The notes beneath the pieces were generated by a model. It searched no databases and was not told where the DNA came from. It saw only the letters and a list, made by a program, of their open reading frames with translations. From the NCBI RefSeq assembly GCF_000176515.1, contig NZ_ADAQ01000009.1, forward strand, positions 186,001 to 250,000: DNA of 64,000 bases. The letters run 5' to 3'. Below, piece after piece: positions 1-10,097 of the stretch (position 1 is the stretch's first letter; every line of letters begins with the position of its first letter). Made by a program: the position numbers and the translations under genes. The DNA comes from Grimontia hollisae CIP 101886. Lineage in GTDB: Bacteria; Pseudomonadota; Gammaproteobacteria; Enterobacterales; Vibrionaceae.

Positions 1-307
1 CTGCGATAAATACCATATCGGCACCTTCAAGCTCAGCTTTAATCGCTTCACGATCTTCCATTGCTGATTCGCGACCTACCTGTGGGTTTGCCCCCGCACC
101 CAGACCTTTTGTGATATCGCCACCAATTTGAATGACAGTACTGACAGACGTCTTGCGCAGTGCCTGAGCATCCGTATTGACAGTGATGAATTCCACCCCT
201 TCAATTGACTCACGCACCATGTGTTCGACTGCATTGCCGCCACCGCCACCAACACCAACGACTTTAATTACCGCATCGTTGGACATTTCCATCATCGGTT
301 CAAACAT
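1..307 (-). CDS. ftsZ: Cell division protein FtsZ, N-terminal part (cut by window edge)
   Basis: Tubulin-like GTPase that polymerises into the Z ring at midcell. Only the first 102 residues are present; the rest lies beyond base 1. The ATG at 307 gives [20 protein letters not shown] followed by a glycine-rich nucleotide-binding loop ([11 protein letters not shown]), then VNTDAQAL and GLGAGANP, all typical of the FtsZ N-terminal GTPase domain. It is the last gene of the dcw cluster and starts 33 bases after the ftsA stop, with a GGAGAG ribosome-binding site a few bases before the ATG. Identification is firm; nothing can be said about the C-terminal tail. Confidence 0.97.
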   Translation of the reverse strand, partial: MFEPMMEMSNDAVIKVVGVGGGGGNAVEHMVRESIEGVEFITVNTDAQALRKTSVSTVIQIGGDITKGLGAGANPQVGRESAMEDREAIKAELEGADMVFIA

Positions 308-340
308 GTGTTCTCTCCGTCTTTCCTGTTCGCATCAGGT

Positions 341-1597
341 TTAAAATTCTTTCTTAAGCCAACCACTAAGTTTACTGAACATGCCTGATACAGTTCTTTT
401 AGGCTCCGGCTCGCTCGATTCGTTCAATAGGTTTTCTTTGCCATAATGCAGCAAACCAACCGCAGTGGCATGATAGGTTGCGTTGACATAGTCAGTCAGC
501 CCAGTCACACCATAAGGAAGCCCCACGCGTACCTGATTCTGGAAAACACGCTCAGCGCACTCTACCAGCCCCTGCATTTGTGCTGCACCGCCTGTGAGGA
601 CAATGCCGGCAGCCAATTGGTGTTTCACACCCTGGCCACGGAGGCGTTCCTGCACACGCTCCAGCTCGTGCTGCACCAACCCCAGCAGTTCACTACAACG
701 TGGTTCAATGACTTCAGCCAATGTCTGGCGTTGCAGGCTCCGTGATGGACGCCCACCGACACTTGGGACATCGACCTTGGCATCTTTGTTTACCAGTTCG
801 CTTAACGCACACCCATGCTTCACTTTAATTTTCTCGGCGTCGCTGAGGGGGGTGCCGAAGGCATAAGCGATGTCACTGGTAATGACATTACCGGCGTAGG
901 GAATGACAGCAGCATGACGCAACGCGCCGCCCGTCCATACGGCAATGTCCATGGTTCCGCCGCCAATATCGACGACGCATACTCCCAACTCTCTCTCGTC
1001 AGCAGTGATCACTGCGTGGCTTGCCGCCAGACCAGAGAAAATTAACTGATCCACTTTCAGGCCACATCGCTCCACGGCTTTTTCAATGTTGCGCGCAGTA
1101 TCGTTATGGCAGGTAATCAAATGCACGCTGGCTTCCATGCGCACACCGGAAAGCCCTACAGGGTTTTTGATCCCTTCCTGATAGTCTATTTTGTATTCTT
1201 GTGGGATCACATGCAGCACGCGCTGCTCATCACTGATTTTGACTGACTTGGCCGTATGGATCACCATGTCAACGTCATCCTGCGTGACTTCTTCATCAGA
1301 AATGGTGCCCATGCCCCGTTCAGTCTGGCAGTGAATATGTTTCCCCGACAGCGACAGATAGACAGAACGGATTTTACAGTCCGACATCAGTTCCGCGTCA
1401 TTGACCGCTCTCTCTACTGATTTGACGACAGACTCAAGGTCATTCACGCCGCCTTTATCCATTCCCTGAGATGGCGTGGAGCCCACACCCAGTACATTGA
1501 CGGCACCATCAGGTAAAATCTCACTGACCAGCACGGAAACCTTGGAAGTCCCGATATCCAATCCAACAATCAGCGGTCTGTCAGTTGTTTGTTTCAT
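341..1597 (-). CDS. ftsA: Cell division protein FtsA (actin-like membrane tether of FtsZ)
   Basis: Actin/Hsp70-fold ATPase that links FtsZ filaments to the inner membrane and recruits later divisome proteins. The 418-residue length matches the family (about 420). Visible motifs are the phosphate-1 loop GLDIGTSKV near residues 12-20, the phosphate-2 loop VDIGGGTMD near 209-217, and a C-terminal amphipathic helix (MFSKLSGWLKKEF) expected to bind membrane. It lies between ftsQ (11-base gap) and ftsZ (33-base gap) on the same strand, the usual ftsQAZ order, so co-transcription is likely. The start is an ATG. Confidence 0.98.
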   Translation of the reverse strand: MKQTTDRPLIVGLDIGTSKVSVLVSEILPDGAVNVLGVGSTPSQGMDKGGVNDLESVVKSVERAVNDAELMSDCKIRSVYLSLSGKHIHCQTERGMGTISDEEVTQDDVDMVIHTAKSVKISDEQRVLHVIPQEYKIDYQEGIKNPVGLSGVRMEASVHLITCHNDTARNIEKAVERCGLKVDQLIFSGLAASHAVITADERELGVCVVDIGGGTMDIAVWTGGALRHAAVIPYAGNVITSDIAYAFGTPLSDAEKIKVKHGCALSELVNKDAKVDVPSVGGRPSRSLQRQTLAEVIEPRCSELLGLVQHELERVQERLRGQGVKHQLAAGIVLTGGAAQMQGLVECAERVFQNQVRVGLPYGVTGLTDYVNATYHATAVGLLHYGKENLLNESSEPEPKRTVSGMFSKLSGWLKKEF

Positions 1598-1608
1598 TCC
1601 ACCTACTC

Positions 1609-2385
1609 TCAGGTATTCTCTTCACCGGCGTCAGCGTCAGGCACTTTCCAGCCCACCGCTGCGCCCGTGTCATAGCGCAAATCCACGTATTGAATCGCCC
1701 GGCCTGTCGCCTTAAAGTCCGGCAACAGTTCAACAAAGCGTTTTAATCTCTCGTTACGGAACTTCCGTCCTAACTCAAGGCGAACCCCATCACGGGTCAC
1801 GATCCGCCACGAGCGACGCTCATTCAGCGCCAAAGCAGCAATGTCTAATTTTGTAGGCACTAGAATGTTGCGCATCTCGCGCCACGCTTCCAATACCTCT
1901 TTCTCACTACCATCCGGACCATGGAGTGAAACCAGGCCTAGATCTTTGACATCAGCGGGATCGGCACCGAACACCTGACCATTGACGTCTAAAAGTTGCG
2001 ATCCATTCCAGACTGCCTCTGGCTGATATTCGGTCACGTTCACTTTGAGTGTGTCCGGCCACTGTTTTCTCACAGCCACATTGGCAACCCATGGCAGGGA
2101 TGAGATTGCGCTATGAATGTCGTCAACATTCTGAAGCATAAAACTGTTTAGCGCCCCCAGCTGCAAAACAGCATTTTTCACTGCCAGCGGCGTCAGATGT
2201 TTAAGCTCACCCTGCACAACTATCTGGGACAAAGGCAGTTGTTCTTCATCCCCCATCCAACTGAGTACACGAAGCAAAGACCAGAGAATCGCCAGAATGA
2301 CAAATACCAGAAATGCCAGCCCCCCCCAATGCGCTTTAAGCACTGAAGGCTGAGCCGGTATGTCCTCTACGGTCATATTTGTCAT
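1609..2385 (-). CDS. ftsQ: Cell division protein FtsQ
   Basis: Bitopic divisome protein that connects early cytoplasmic components with FtsL/FtsB and the septal synthase. It has a short cytoplasmic N-terminus, one transmembrane helix (AFLVFVILAILWSLLRVLSW, roughly residues 23-43), then a POTRA domain (LSQIVVQGELKHLTP) and a beta domain. Length is about 258 residues. The start is uncertain: the ATG at 2385 is chosen, but an in-frame TTG at 2394 lies at better spacing from the GAGAGGGG element at 2398-2405. A six-codon mini-ORF ends one base before the ATG. There is no ddlB between murC and ftsQ, as is usual in Vibrionaceae. Confidence 0.94.
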   Translation of the reverse strand: MTNMTVEDIPAQPSVLKAHWGGLAFLVFVILAILWSLLRVLSWMGDEEQLPLSQIVVQGELKHLTPLAVKNAVLQLGALNSFMLQNVDDIHSAISSLPWVANVAVRKQWPDTLKVNVTEYQPEAVWNGSQLLDVNGQVFGADPADVKDLGLVSLHGPDGSEKEVLEAWREMRNILVPTKLDIAALALNERRSWRIVTRDGVRLELGRKFRNERLKRFVELLPDFKATGRAIQYVDLRYDTGAAVGWKVPDADAGEENT

Positions 2386-2416
2386 ATCAGGCAATTGCCC
2401 CTCTCATATCAGGCAA
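2382..2416. repeat. Two 13-bp direct repeats at the ftsQ start
   Basis: The 13-mer TCATATCAGGCAA occurs at 2382-2394 and again at 2404-2416. The first copy carries the ftsQ start codon on the minus strand. The second carries another ATG (2407) that opens a six-codon mini-ORF (MRGAIA) whose stop is one base before the ftsQ ATG. This is directly visible; any role in translation control is inference. Confidence 0.7.
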
Positions 2417-2447
2417 CCTGCTACTTTGCATCTTGCAAAGCCGACCG

Positions 2448-2477
2448 ATTATAACGGTCAGCTTGACAGGTCACCAA
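2448..2477 (-). promoter_or_regulatory. Candidate sigma-70 promoter for ftsQAZ
   Basis: On the minus strand a perfect TATAAT (2448-2453) lies 18 bases downstream of TTGGTG (2472-2477), in the roughly 200-base gap between murC and ftsQ. Dedicated promoters driving ftsQAZ are known inside the E. coli cluster; here the gap where ddlB would sit appears to hold one. Transcription would start near 2441, leaving a leader of about 55 bases with the direct repeats. Confidence 0.6.
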
Positions 2478-2592
2478 CCCTTCTTGACACTGAAGTGATG
2501 AAGCTGAGATCAAATACATGCAAAACCACCCCAAACAGATCAAAAATTAGACATCACCCTTTCTGGCCGCGCATAAGTCCATGCAACCAGGC

Positions 2593-4056
2593 TTATACTT
2601 GCTCGCTCAGTGCCTTCTTATCCAGCCTTAATTCCGCCAATTTTCTGGCCACTTTACCGATATCTCCTGCCCCTTGCGTCAGCACCAGATCGCCCGGCTG
2701 AATAACAGCGGCCAGAGCAGCAGGCAGGGCATCAACATCCGGCACAAAAATCGGATCAATTTTTCCACGCCCGCGAATTGTGCGGCACAGGCTCCGGCCG
2801 TCCGCACCGGCAATCGGTGCTTCACCCGCAGGATAAACATCCAGCATCAGCAGCACATCAACCTGTTCCAACACATTGGCAAAATCATCGTACAAATCCC
2901 GGGTACGGCTATAACGGTGTGGCTGAAACACCATCACCAGGCGGTTATCCGCCCAGCCTGCACGCGCCGCCTGAATCGTGACATCGACTTCACTTGGGTG
3001 GTGGCCGTAATCATCCACCAGTAACGCATAGCCATCATCAACCGGGAACAGGCCTAACTGGTCGAAGCGGCGCCCCGTTCCTTCAAAGCTTGCCAATGCG
3101 CGTAGGATAGCGTCATCTTCCACGCCATCTTCCGTTGCTACGGCGACAGCCGCCGCCGCATTCAGCGCGTTGTGGCGACCTGGAATGTTCAGTTCGACAT
3201 GGATATCCGGCTTGCCGGCACGCAAAACAGTGAAAATGCCTTTCTGGCCTTCCTGACGGTAATCTTTCAGCCGCACATCCGCATCTTCAGAAAAACCATA
3301 AGTAATCACCTGACGGCCAATGCGTGGGATCAATTCGCGCACCACAGGATCGTCCACACACATGACGGCCAAACCATAAAACGGCAGGTTGTGCAGGAAG
3401 TCGATAAAGGTCTGCTTCAGGTTGTCAAAATTGCCACCATAGGTATCCATGTGGTCGGCTTCAATATTGGTGACAATAGCCACCATCGGTTGCAAGTGCA
3501 GGAATGACGCATCACTTTCGTCCGCTTCCGCAATCAGGTAACGGCTGCACCCTAAACGCGCGTTGGTACCTGCGCTTTTCACCAAACCACCATTGACAAA
3601 GGTTGGGTCCAGGCCTGCTTCCTGATAAATCAGGGTGGTCAGGGCTGTCGTCGTGGTTTTACCGTGTGTACCGGCGACCGCAATACCGTGACGGTAACGC
3701 ATCAGTTCTGCCAGCATTTCAGCACGGCGCACCACAGGAATACGCGCCGTTTTGGCAGCAACCAGTTCAGGGTTATCCTGGCGGATAGCGGTAGACACCA
3801 CGACCACACTTGCACCGTCAACATTGCTCTCAGCATGCCCCAAAAACACTTTGGCGCCTTTGCTTTCCAGGCGTTGGGTCACGGCATTCTCAGACAAATC
3901 CGAGCCTGAGATCTCATAACCTTCGTTAATTAGTACTTCCGCGATACCGCACATACCGGCACCGCCAATACCCACAAAGTGAATGCGCTTCACACGGCGC
4001 ATCTCTGGCACCATGGTTCGAATTTTTTCTAGCTGATGACTGTCAAATTTGCCCAT
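2593..4056 (-). CDS. murC: UDP-N-acetylmuramate--L-alanine ligase MurC
   Basis: Cytoplasmic ATP-dependent ligase adding L-Ala to UDP-MurNAc, the first amino acid of the peptidoglycan stem. Mur ligase layout: an N-terminal UDP-binding domain ([17 protein letters not shown]), the central ATP-binding loop GTHGKTTTT near residues 129-137, and a C-terminal domain with [10 protein letters not shown] and FQPHRYSRT. Length 487 residues against about 490 for E. coli. The ATG at 4056 is preferred; a GTG directly before it at 4059 is also possible. It starts 12 bases after the murG stop. Confidence 0.98.
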   Translation of the reverse strand: MGKFDSHQLEKIRTMVPEMRRVKRIHFVGIGGAGMCGIAEVLINEGYEISGSDLSENAVTQRLESKGAKVFLGHAESNVDGASVVVVSTAIRQDNPELVAAKTARIPVVRRAEMLAELMRYRHGIAVAGTHGKTTTTALTTLIYQEAGLDPTFVNGGLVKSAGTNARLGCSRYLIAEADESDASFLHLQPMVAIVTNIEADHMDTYGGNFDNLKQTFIDFLHNLPFYGLAVMCVDDPVVRELIPRIGRQVITYGFSEDADVRLKDYRQEGQKGIFTVLRAGKPDIHVELNIPGRHNALNAAAAVAVATEDGVEDDAILRALASFEGTGRRFDQLGLFPVDDGYALLVDDYGHHPSEVDVTIQAARAGWADNRLVMVFQPHRYSRTRDLYDDFANVLEQVDVLLMLDVYPAGEAPIAGADGRSLCRTIRGRGKIDPIFVPDVDALPAALAAVIQPGDLVLTQGAGDIGKVARKLAELRLDKKALSEQV

Positions 4057-4068
4057 CACTTTGTTCTC

Positions 4069-5139
4069 TTACTTCGCTACGTCTTTGATGACACTGGCAA
4101 CACGCTCAGCAGCATTGGTAATAGCTGCGGCTTTGGCTGCCTTCGACATCGCCATCAATGACGATGAATCTTTATCTTCCAGCACTGCCGCCAGCGCGTC
4201 AGCGGTTAATTCTGGTTGCTCAATCATGCATGCTGCGCCACTTTCCACCAAGTGCCCGGCATTGAGTGCCTGCTGGCGATCTTTATGCTGGAATGGTACG
4301 AAGATCGCGGGGACACCTGCGGCTGCAACTTCTGACACTGTCAGCGCGCCAGAGCGGCAAATCAGGATATCCGCCCAGCCATAGGCTTCGGCCACATCAT
4401 CAATAAACTCAGTCACCTCGACATTCAACACACCGGCTTTCTGGTAACGTTCGGCGGTATCCGCCTGGTTACCCTTTCCGGCCTGATGACGGACCACCGC
4501 TTCCCGACCTAGCCTTGCCATAGCTTCCGGCACGGAATGGTTCAGGATCCGGGCACCCTGACTGCCCCCCATCACCAGCACTTTCAGCGGAGTACCGTCT
4601 TCATAAGCCTTGTGTTCCGGTAGTGCGCAAACATCTTTACGGACCGGGTTGCCGACCACTTCTTTATCGGCAAATGCACCAGGAAAGGCCTGCAAGACTC
4701 GTTTGGCTATTTTCGCCAGCCACTGGTTAGTCAAACCAGCCACCGCATTTTGCTCGTGGAGTACCACCGGTACACCACTCAGCCAAGCCGCCAGCCCACC
4801 AGGTCCGCTGACATACCCGCCCATGCCCAGCACGGCATCAGGCTGCCAGTCTTTAATATGACGTCTAGCCTGAAGTACCGCATTCAGTACCATACAGGGG
4901 GCAAGAAGTTTACGCGCAAAGCCCGCTCCACGCAGCCCTTTCACATCAATAAAATTGATCTCAATACCATGTTTTGGCACCAAGTCCGCTTCCATTCTGT
5001 CCGCGGTACCTAACCAGCGAATTTCCCATCCCTGCTCTTGCAGTACTTTCGCCACTGCGAGTCCGGGGAAAACATGACCACCGGTTCCTCCGGCCATCAC
5101 CATTAGTCGTTTAGTTTTTTGTTCTTTTTCGTTTTTCAT
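4069..5139 (-). CDS. murG: MurG: UDP-GlcNAc transferase to lipid I
   Basis: Membrane-associated GT-B glycosyltransferase that adds GlcNAc to lipid I, making lipid II at the inner leaflet. The N-terminal glycine loop [10 protein letters not shown] (residues 17-26) and the donor-site loop [10 protein letters not shown] are both present. The ATG at 5139 gives 356 residues, matching E. coli MurG (355). A longer open frame upstream reads back into ftsW and is not used. The gene overlaps the 3' end of ftsW by 29 bases, suggesting translational coupling. Confidence 0.98.
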   Translation of the reverse strand: MKNEKEQKTKRLMVMAGGTGGHVFPGLAVAKVLQEQGWEIRWLGTADRMEADLVPKHGIEINFIDVKGLRGAGFARKLLAPCMVLNAVLQARRHIKDWQPDAVLGMGGYVSGPGGLAAWLSGVPVVLHEQNAVAGLTNQWLAKIAKRVLQAFPGAFADKEVVGNPVRKDVCALPEHKAYEDGTPLKVLVMGGSQGARILNHSVPEAMARLGREAVVRHQAGKGNQADTAERYQKAGVLNVEVTEFIDDVAEAYGWADILICRSGALTVSEVAAAGVPAIFVPFQHKDRQQALNAGHLVESGAACMIEQPELTADALAAVLEDKDSSSLMAMSKAAKAAAITNAAERVASVIKDVAK

Positions 5140-6322
5140 GAGAGATAATTCGTTGGTGTGCCTGTGCCGTTTCCAAACGGTACTCGTGATCAATACGAAG
5201 CAGCAGTGCCACCGCCGTAGACATAATAAATAAACTTGAGCCGCCATAACTGACCAGCGGCAGCGTCAATCCTTTGGTTGGCATAATCCCTGCCGCAGCG
5301 CCGACATTAACCAGCGCCTGAAAAGCAAACCAGATACCGATACCAAATGCCAGAAAGCCACCAAACAATTGGTTTGCTTCAAGGCAGCGTTTGCCAATAA
5401 ACAGGGCGCGGAACACCAGGGCAAACACCATAAGAAGCACCAGTGTCACGCCCACCAGACCGAGCTCTTCTGCGAGCACGGCGATAACAAAGTCAGTGTG
5501 CGCTTCCGGCAGGTATTCAAGTTTCTGAATAGAATTACCTAACCCCTGTCCCCACCAACTGCCTCGGCCAAAGGCCATCAGTGACTGAGTGAGCTGGTAG
5601 CCGCTGCCAAATGGATCCTGCCACGGGTCAAGAAATGAGGTCACCCGGGCAACACGGTAAGGCTCAGCGATAATAAGGAGCCCCACTAACCCAACTCCTG
5701 TAAACATCAAGACACCAAACTGCCATAACTTTGCCCCAGCGATAAACAGCATGCCTACCGTGGTGACAAACATCACTACCACAGATCCCAGATCAGGCTG
5801 GAGAAGCAACAGGCTGGCGATCAGCACTAAAACAGCAAGTGGCTTCAAAAAGCCCGTAAAGCTTTCACGCACTTCACCGTGGCGACGCACCAGATACCCG
5901 GAAATAAACAGGAACAGTGACAACTTGGCGACCTCTGCTGGCTGGAGGTTAAAAAAGCCCAGTGGCAACCAGCGTACTGCACCGTTAATAGAGCGGCCAA
6001 CAACCAGTACCGCCACCAGCAGGGCCAGCGAAATGAACAGCATCGGAATACTGAGCTGCTGCCAGCGCGCCAATGGGATTTGCATGGCAATACCGGCGAT
6101 GATAAGCGCACCGATAAGGTACACCCCCTGACGTATGGCAAAGTAAAACGGCTCATTGACAAGGCGGAATGACACAGGGATAGAAGCAGAAGAGACCATG
6201 ATGAGGCCGACCATCATCAGGCCGAATGACAACCAGACCAACTGGCGGTCGTACAACGCCATGGGCGCCGGGCTCGAAAGCCAGCGCACCAAACGGTTGT
6301 CTTCCCACTTCGCACTCATCAT
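5111..6322 (-). CDS. ftsW: FtsW: septal SEDS peptidoglycan polymerase
   Basis: Polytopic SEDS-family glycosyltransferase that polymerises lipid II at the septum together with FtsI. Many hydrophobic helices are visible from [20 protein letters not shown] onwards, with the family signatures [18 protein letters not shown] and [15 protein letters not shown] near the C-terminus. The ATG at 6322 overlaps the murD stop in an ATGA arrangement, so it is preferred over an in-frame start 12 bases upstream. Length is 403 residues. The C-terminus overlaps murG. Confidence 0.97.
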   Translation of the reverse strand: MMSAKWEDNRLVRWLSSPAPMALYDRQLVWLSFGLMMVGLIMVSSASIPVSFRLVNEPFYFAIRQGVYLIGALIIAGIAMQIPLARWQQLSIPMLFISLALLVAVLVVGRSINGAVRWLPLGFFNLQPAEVAKLSLFLFISGYLVRRHGEVRESFTGFLKPLAVLVLIASLLLLQPDLGSVVVMFVTTVGMLFIAGAKLWQFGVLMFTGVGLVGLLIIAEPYRVARVTSFLDPWQDPFGSGYQLTQSLMAFGRGSWWGQGLGNSIQKLEYLPEAHTDFVIAVLAEELGLVGVTLVLLMVFALVFRALFIGKRCLEANQLFGGFLAFGIGIWFAFQALVNVGAAAGIMPTKGLTLPLVSYGGSSLFIMSTAVALLLRIDHEYRLETAQAHQRIISHEKRKRTKN

Positions 6323-7656
6323 TCTGTTACGCACTCCCCGGCGCAGCGCTGTGCAATCTCATTCGCATATGCCGCAAACATGTCACCACGCACCATAAAA
6401 TTGGTGAACTGATCCAGGCTCGCACAGGCAGGCGACAAGAGCACCATATCCCCCGGATTTGCATTCTCTGCTGCAATATCCATCGCCTGCTGCATCGTGT
6501 CAGTCACCACTGGCTTCTCGACCAGTGACGTGAATGCCTGTCTGTCACGCCCGTAGCAATACAGAGTGACGTTGAGCGTATCCAGCACAGGTTTCAGAAG
6601 AGAAAAATCTGCCCCTTTCCCATCACCTCCCACTAACAGGTGCAATCGACCGGCCAATTGCAAACCGTCAAGTGCTGCCAGGGTACTGGCAGGGTTCGTC
6701 GCCTTGGAATCGTTGACCCAAAGTACACCATTGTGTTCAACCACCTGCTGGCAACGATGCGGTAAACCGCGATATTCACGCATGGCTTTGCGCTGCGCCT
6801 TGCGATCAATGCCTGCAGCATCTGCCAACGCCATCGCCGCCAGACAGTTGGCGACATTGTGACGGCCAACCAGTGCAATCTCAGAGACAGCCATAACCGG
6901 CTCCCCTTTTGCGGTCAACCATTCCGCCCCACCTTGCTCGGTCAAAGTGTACTCACCGGAGGAAAAACCAAAACTGACAGCGGCTCCTGAACCACTTTTG
7001 GTTTGCCCATCATCCCGGTTCCAGACAGCCAGTTTGGCCTGGTCAAAAATACGCAACTTGGCATCACGGTAATCCGCCATCCCCTCGTAGCGATCCATAT
7101 GATCTTCAGAAAGATTCAGGAACACAGCCGCATCAAGGTTCAAAGACGACGTGGTTTCCAGTTGGAAACTGGAAAGCTCAAGCACATACAGGTCATGGCC
7201 GTTTGCCAGCATATCGAGTGCCGCAAAGCCGATATTGCCGCCAACACCTACATTGATGCCTGCCGCATTTGCCATTTCACCGACCAGACTGGTCACAGTG
7301 CTTTTACCGTTCGAGCCGGTAATGCCGATAACAGGGGCTTCCACGTCACGGGCAAACAGTTCAATGTCACCAACAATCTCAATGCCTTTTTCTGCCGCCA
7401 CCTTTAGCTCTGGCGTTGCCAGTGCTATCCCCGGACTCGCCACGATAAGGTCGGCAGACAACAGCCAGTCCATGTTCCAACCACCGGCATGAAGTGCCAC
7501 GCCTTGTGGCAACTGATCCGCCCCCGGCGGGGTGGCACGGGTATCTATCACTTTTACGGTCGCGCCATCATCTTTTCGTACCAGATGATGAACGACAGAG
7601 AGCCCGGTCATGCCGAGCCCTATCACCACAATGTTTTTCGCGGCATCTGTCTTCAT
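6319..7656 (-). CDS. murD: UDP-MurNAc-L-alanine--D-glutamate ligase MurD
   Basis: Adds D-Glu to UDP-MurNAc-L-Ala in the cytoplasm. It has an N-terminal Rossmann-like domain ([16 protein letters not shown]), the ATP loop [10 protein letters not shown] at residues 111-120, and LPHRCQQV followed by the VNDSKATNP motif typical of MurD. At 445 residues it is normal for the family (E. coli 438). The ATG directly abuts the mraY stop, and its own TGA overlaps the ftsW start (ATGA), indicating tight co-translation. Confidence 0.98.
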   Translation of the reverse strand: MKTDAAKNIVVIGLGMTGLSVVHHLVRKDDGATVKVIDTRATPPGADQLPQGVALHAGGWNMDWLLSADLIVASPGIALATPELKVAAEKGIEIVGDIELFARDVEAPVIGITGSNGKSTVTSLVGEMANAAGINVGVGGNIGFAALDMLANGHDLYVLELSSFQLETTSSLNLDAAVFLNLSEDHMDRYEGMADYRDAKLRIFDQAKLAVWNRDDGQTKSGSGAAVSFGFSSGEYTLTEQGGAEWLTAKGEPVMAVSEIALVGRHNVANCLAAMALADAAGIDRKAQRKAMREYRGLPHRCQQVVEHNGVLWVNDSKATNPASTLAALDGLQLAGRLHLLVGGDGKGADFSLLKPVLDTLNVTLYCYGRDRQAFTSLVEKPVVTDTMQQAMDIAAENANPGDMVLLSPACASLDQFTNFMVRGDMFAAYANEIAQRCAGECVTE

Positions 7657-8739
7657 TTAGCGCACCTTCAGTGTTGCCAGTCCAGCCAGAACCAGCATCA
7701 GGGTAATGATCCAGAAACGCACAATCACGCGCGGCTCCGGCCAGCCTTTCAATTCGTAGTGATGGTGGATAGGTGCCATACGGAAAATACGCTGTCCACG
7801 CAGCTTGTAAGAGCCGACCTGCAGGATCACTGACAGGGTTTCCATCACGAACACACCGCCCATGATCACCAGCAGGAATTCCTGACGCACCAGCACCGCA
7901 ATGGTACCCAGCGCGCCACCCAGTGCCAGCGAGCCCACATCGCCCATAAATACCTGCGCCGGGTAAGTGTTAAACCACAAAAAGCCCAGACCGGCACCGA
8001 CAATCGCCGCACAGACGATCACCAGCTCATCGGCATCTTTAATGTAAGGGATGTGCAGGTACTCAGCGAAGTTCACATTACCGGTCGCCCAGGCGATAAA
8101 GGCAAAGCCACTGGCGACCATCACGGTAGGCATAATGGCAAGGCCATCCAAACCGTCAGTCAGGTTGACCGCATTGCTTGAGCCAACAATCACAAAATAG
8201 GTAAAGACGATATAAAACAGGCCAAGCTGTGGCATCACATCTTTGAAAAACGGCACCACCAGTTGGGTCGCTGCGGTGTCTTTACCGTGCATGTAAAGGG
8301 CAAACGCCACCACCAGCGCAATGGCGGATTGCCAGAAATATTTCCAGCGGGCAATCAGGCCATCGGTGTTTTTACGTACCACTTTACGGTAGTCATCGAC
8401 AAAGCCGACAGCACCGTAGCCAAGGGTGACAAACAGCACTGCCCAGACATAGGGGTTGGAAAGATCTGCCCACAGCAACACAGTCACAGTAATCGCCGTC
8501 AGGATCATGATGCCGCCCATGGTCGGCGTACCCCGTTTGCTGAAATGGGATTCTGGTCCTTCGTTCCTTACCACCTGGCCGATTTGCAGCATTTGCAGGC
8601 GGGCAATCAGGCGTGGCCCCATCCAGAGCGACAGCCCCAAGGCGGTCAGCACGCTCAGGATGGCGCGGAATGTCAGGTAATCAAACAACCGGAAAAACGG
8701 AATGTGCTGTGTCAGGACATCAGATAGCCAATCTAGCAT
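7657..8739 (-). CDS. mraY: Phospho-MurNAc-pentapeptide transferase MraY
   Basis: Integral membrane enzyme that transfers phospho-MurNAc-pentapeptide to undecaprenyl phosphate, making lipid I. Its 360 residues equal the E. coli length. Catalytic aspartate motifs are visible: [11 protein letters not shown] (DD at 115-116) and [14 protein letters not shown] (192-200), then [12 protein letters not shown] and the cytoplasmic histidine motif MAPIHHHYE. About ten transmembrane helices are apparent. It overlaps murF by 7 bases and abuts murD. Confidence 0.98.
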   Translation of the reverse strand: MLDWLSDVLTQHIPFFRLFDYLTFRAILSVLTALGLSLWMGPRLIARLQMLQIGQVVRNEGPESHFSKRGTPTMGGIMILTAITVTVLLWADLSNPYVWAVLFVTLGYGAVGFVDDYRKVVRKNTDGLIARWKYFWQSAIALVVAFALYMHGKDTAATQLVVPFFKDVMPQLGLFYIVFTYFVIVGSSNAVNLTDGLDGLAIMPTVMVASGFAFIAWATGNVNFAEYLHIPYIKDADELVIVCAAIVGAGLGFLWFNTYPAQVFMGDVGSLALGGALGTIAVLVRQEFLLVIMGGVFVMETLSVILQVGSYKLRGQRIFRMAPIHHHYELKGWPEPRVIVRFWIITLMLVLAGLATLKVR

Positions 8740-10097
8740 TTGGCTGCCTCCTCTATGGCTGCAACCACTTCAGACATCTTCATTCCGTTGGCCCCTTTGA
8801 CCAAAACGGAGACTTCTCGCTTTGTATTCATAAGTTTTACTACATGCGCAATCAGCGCGCTTTTATCTTCAAAGTGTTGGCCACCACAACGCTCGCTGAT
8901 CACAGCGCTGGCTAGACCATAGGTCAATACGGTTTGAATGGAGGCGTTGCTGAGGTGCATGGCCACGTCTTCATGCACCGAATCGGTGTGTTCGCCCATT
9001 TCTGCCATGTCGGCCAGAACGATGATCTTGTCGCCATCAAAGCTGTCCAATAAATCCACGGCCGCTTTCATCGCTGCAAGACTGGCGTTGTAACTATCAT
9101 CAATCAGGCGCAAGCCGGGGCGCGGAAAGCTTATTGCACCGCGGCCTTTGACCGGCGAAACAGAACCAAGGCCACGGACGACATCATCCATGGTTACTCG
9201 GGAATCAATCTTGGTAGCAGCAATAGCCGCCAATACAGCGTTTGCCACATTATGCTCGCCCGGCAGGCTGAGCCTGACCGGGTAAACGCCATCCGGAGAA
9301 ACCAGATCGAAGGCGCAACAGCCATTGTCGATATGATGGATGTTTTCAGCACGATAATCCGCAGGCTTGCCAGTTACTGTCATGGTAAGCACTTGCTTAC
9401 CTTCAAGCGCCGGGGTCCAGAAATCACCGCCATTGCTGTCCTGGTTGACAATAGCGACACCACCATCAGACAGCCCCTGGAATATTTCACCTTTTGCCTG
9501 AGCCACGCCATCAAGTGATCCAAAGCCTTCAAGGTGCGCTGCCGCCAGATTGGTCACCAGCGCCAAATCGGGCTTCACCAACGAGGTGGTATAGGCAATT
9601 TCACCGATATGGTTGGCTCCGAGCTCGATCACCGCATAGTCATCGAAAGGAGTGAGTCGCAACAATGTCAATGGCACACCAATGTCATTATTAAAATTCC
9701 CGGCGGTGTAAAGCGTCTGGCCTTTTTGCGACAGAATCGCAGCCAGCATCTCTTTCACTGTGGTTTTGCCACAGCTGCCCGTCAGGGCAATGGTTTTTAC
9801 GTCACACTGGGATTTTACCCATGCGCCGAGTTGCCCCAGAGCCAGCTTGGTGTCTTTCACCACCAGCTGTGGCAAGTCGATATCGACTACTTTGGACACC
9901 AACAGAGCAGACGCCCCATTTTGCTTTGCCGTTTCCACAAAATCATGGGCATCAAACCGCTCCCCTACCAAAGCAATAAACAAAGCGCCTTTACCTAAGG
10001 TACGGGTGTCGCTGGAGACCGCATCAATAGTGACATCCTGACCAATCAACTCGGCGTTCAGAACATCTTGCAATGTTGTCAGTGCAACGGAGATCAT
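8733..10097 (-). CDS. murF: UDP-MurNAc-tripeptide--D-Ala-D-Ala ligase MurF
   Basis: Adds the D-Ala-D-Ala dipeptide to complete the UDP-MurNAc pentapeptide. The three-domain Mur ligase fold is supported by the N-terminal [22 protein letters not shown], the ATP loop [14 protein letters not shown] (105-118) and the C-terminal [13 protein letters not shown] plus DMAEMGE. Length 454 residues (E. coli 452). The ATG overlaps the murE stop by four bases (ATGA). The D-Ala-D-Ala ligase gene itself is not in this cluster. Confidence 0.98.
   Translation of the reverse strand: MISVALTTLQDVLNAELIGQDVTIDAVSSDTRTLGKGALFIALVGERFDAHDFVETAKQNGASALLVSKVVDIDLPQLVVKDTKLALGQLGAWVKSQCDVKTIALTGSCGKTTVKEMLAAILSQKGQTLYTAGNFNNDIGVPLTLLRLTPFDDYAVIELGANHIGEIAYTTSLVKPDLALVTNLAAAHLEGFGSLDGVAQAKGEIFQGLSDGGVAIVNQDSNGGDFWTPALEGKQVLTMTVTGKPADYRAENIHHIDNGCCAFDLVSPDGVYPVRLSLPGEHNVANAVLAAIAATKIDSRVTMDDVVRGLGSVSPVKGRGAISFPRPGLRLIDDSYNASLAAMKAAVDLLDSFDGDKIIVLADMAEMGEHTDSVHEDVAMHLSNASIQTVLTYGLASAVISERCGGQHFEDKSALIAHVVKLMNTKREVSVLVKGANGMKMSEVVAAIEEAAKC

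Noticed and set aside
5140-5247. N-terminal extension of MurG
   Set aside because: The extension reads into ftsW; ATG 5139 gives the exact family length.
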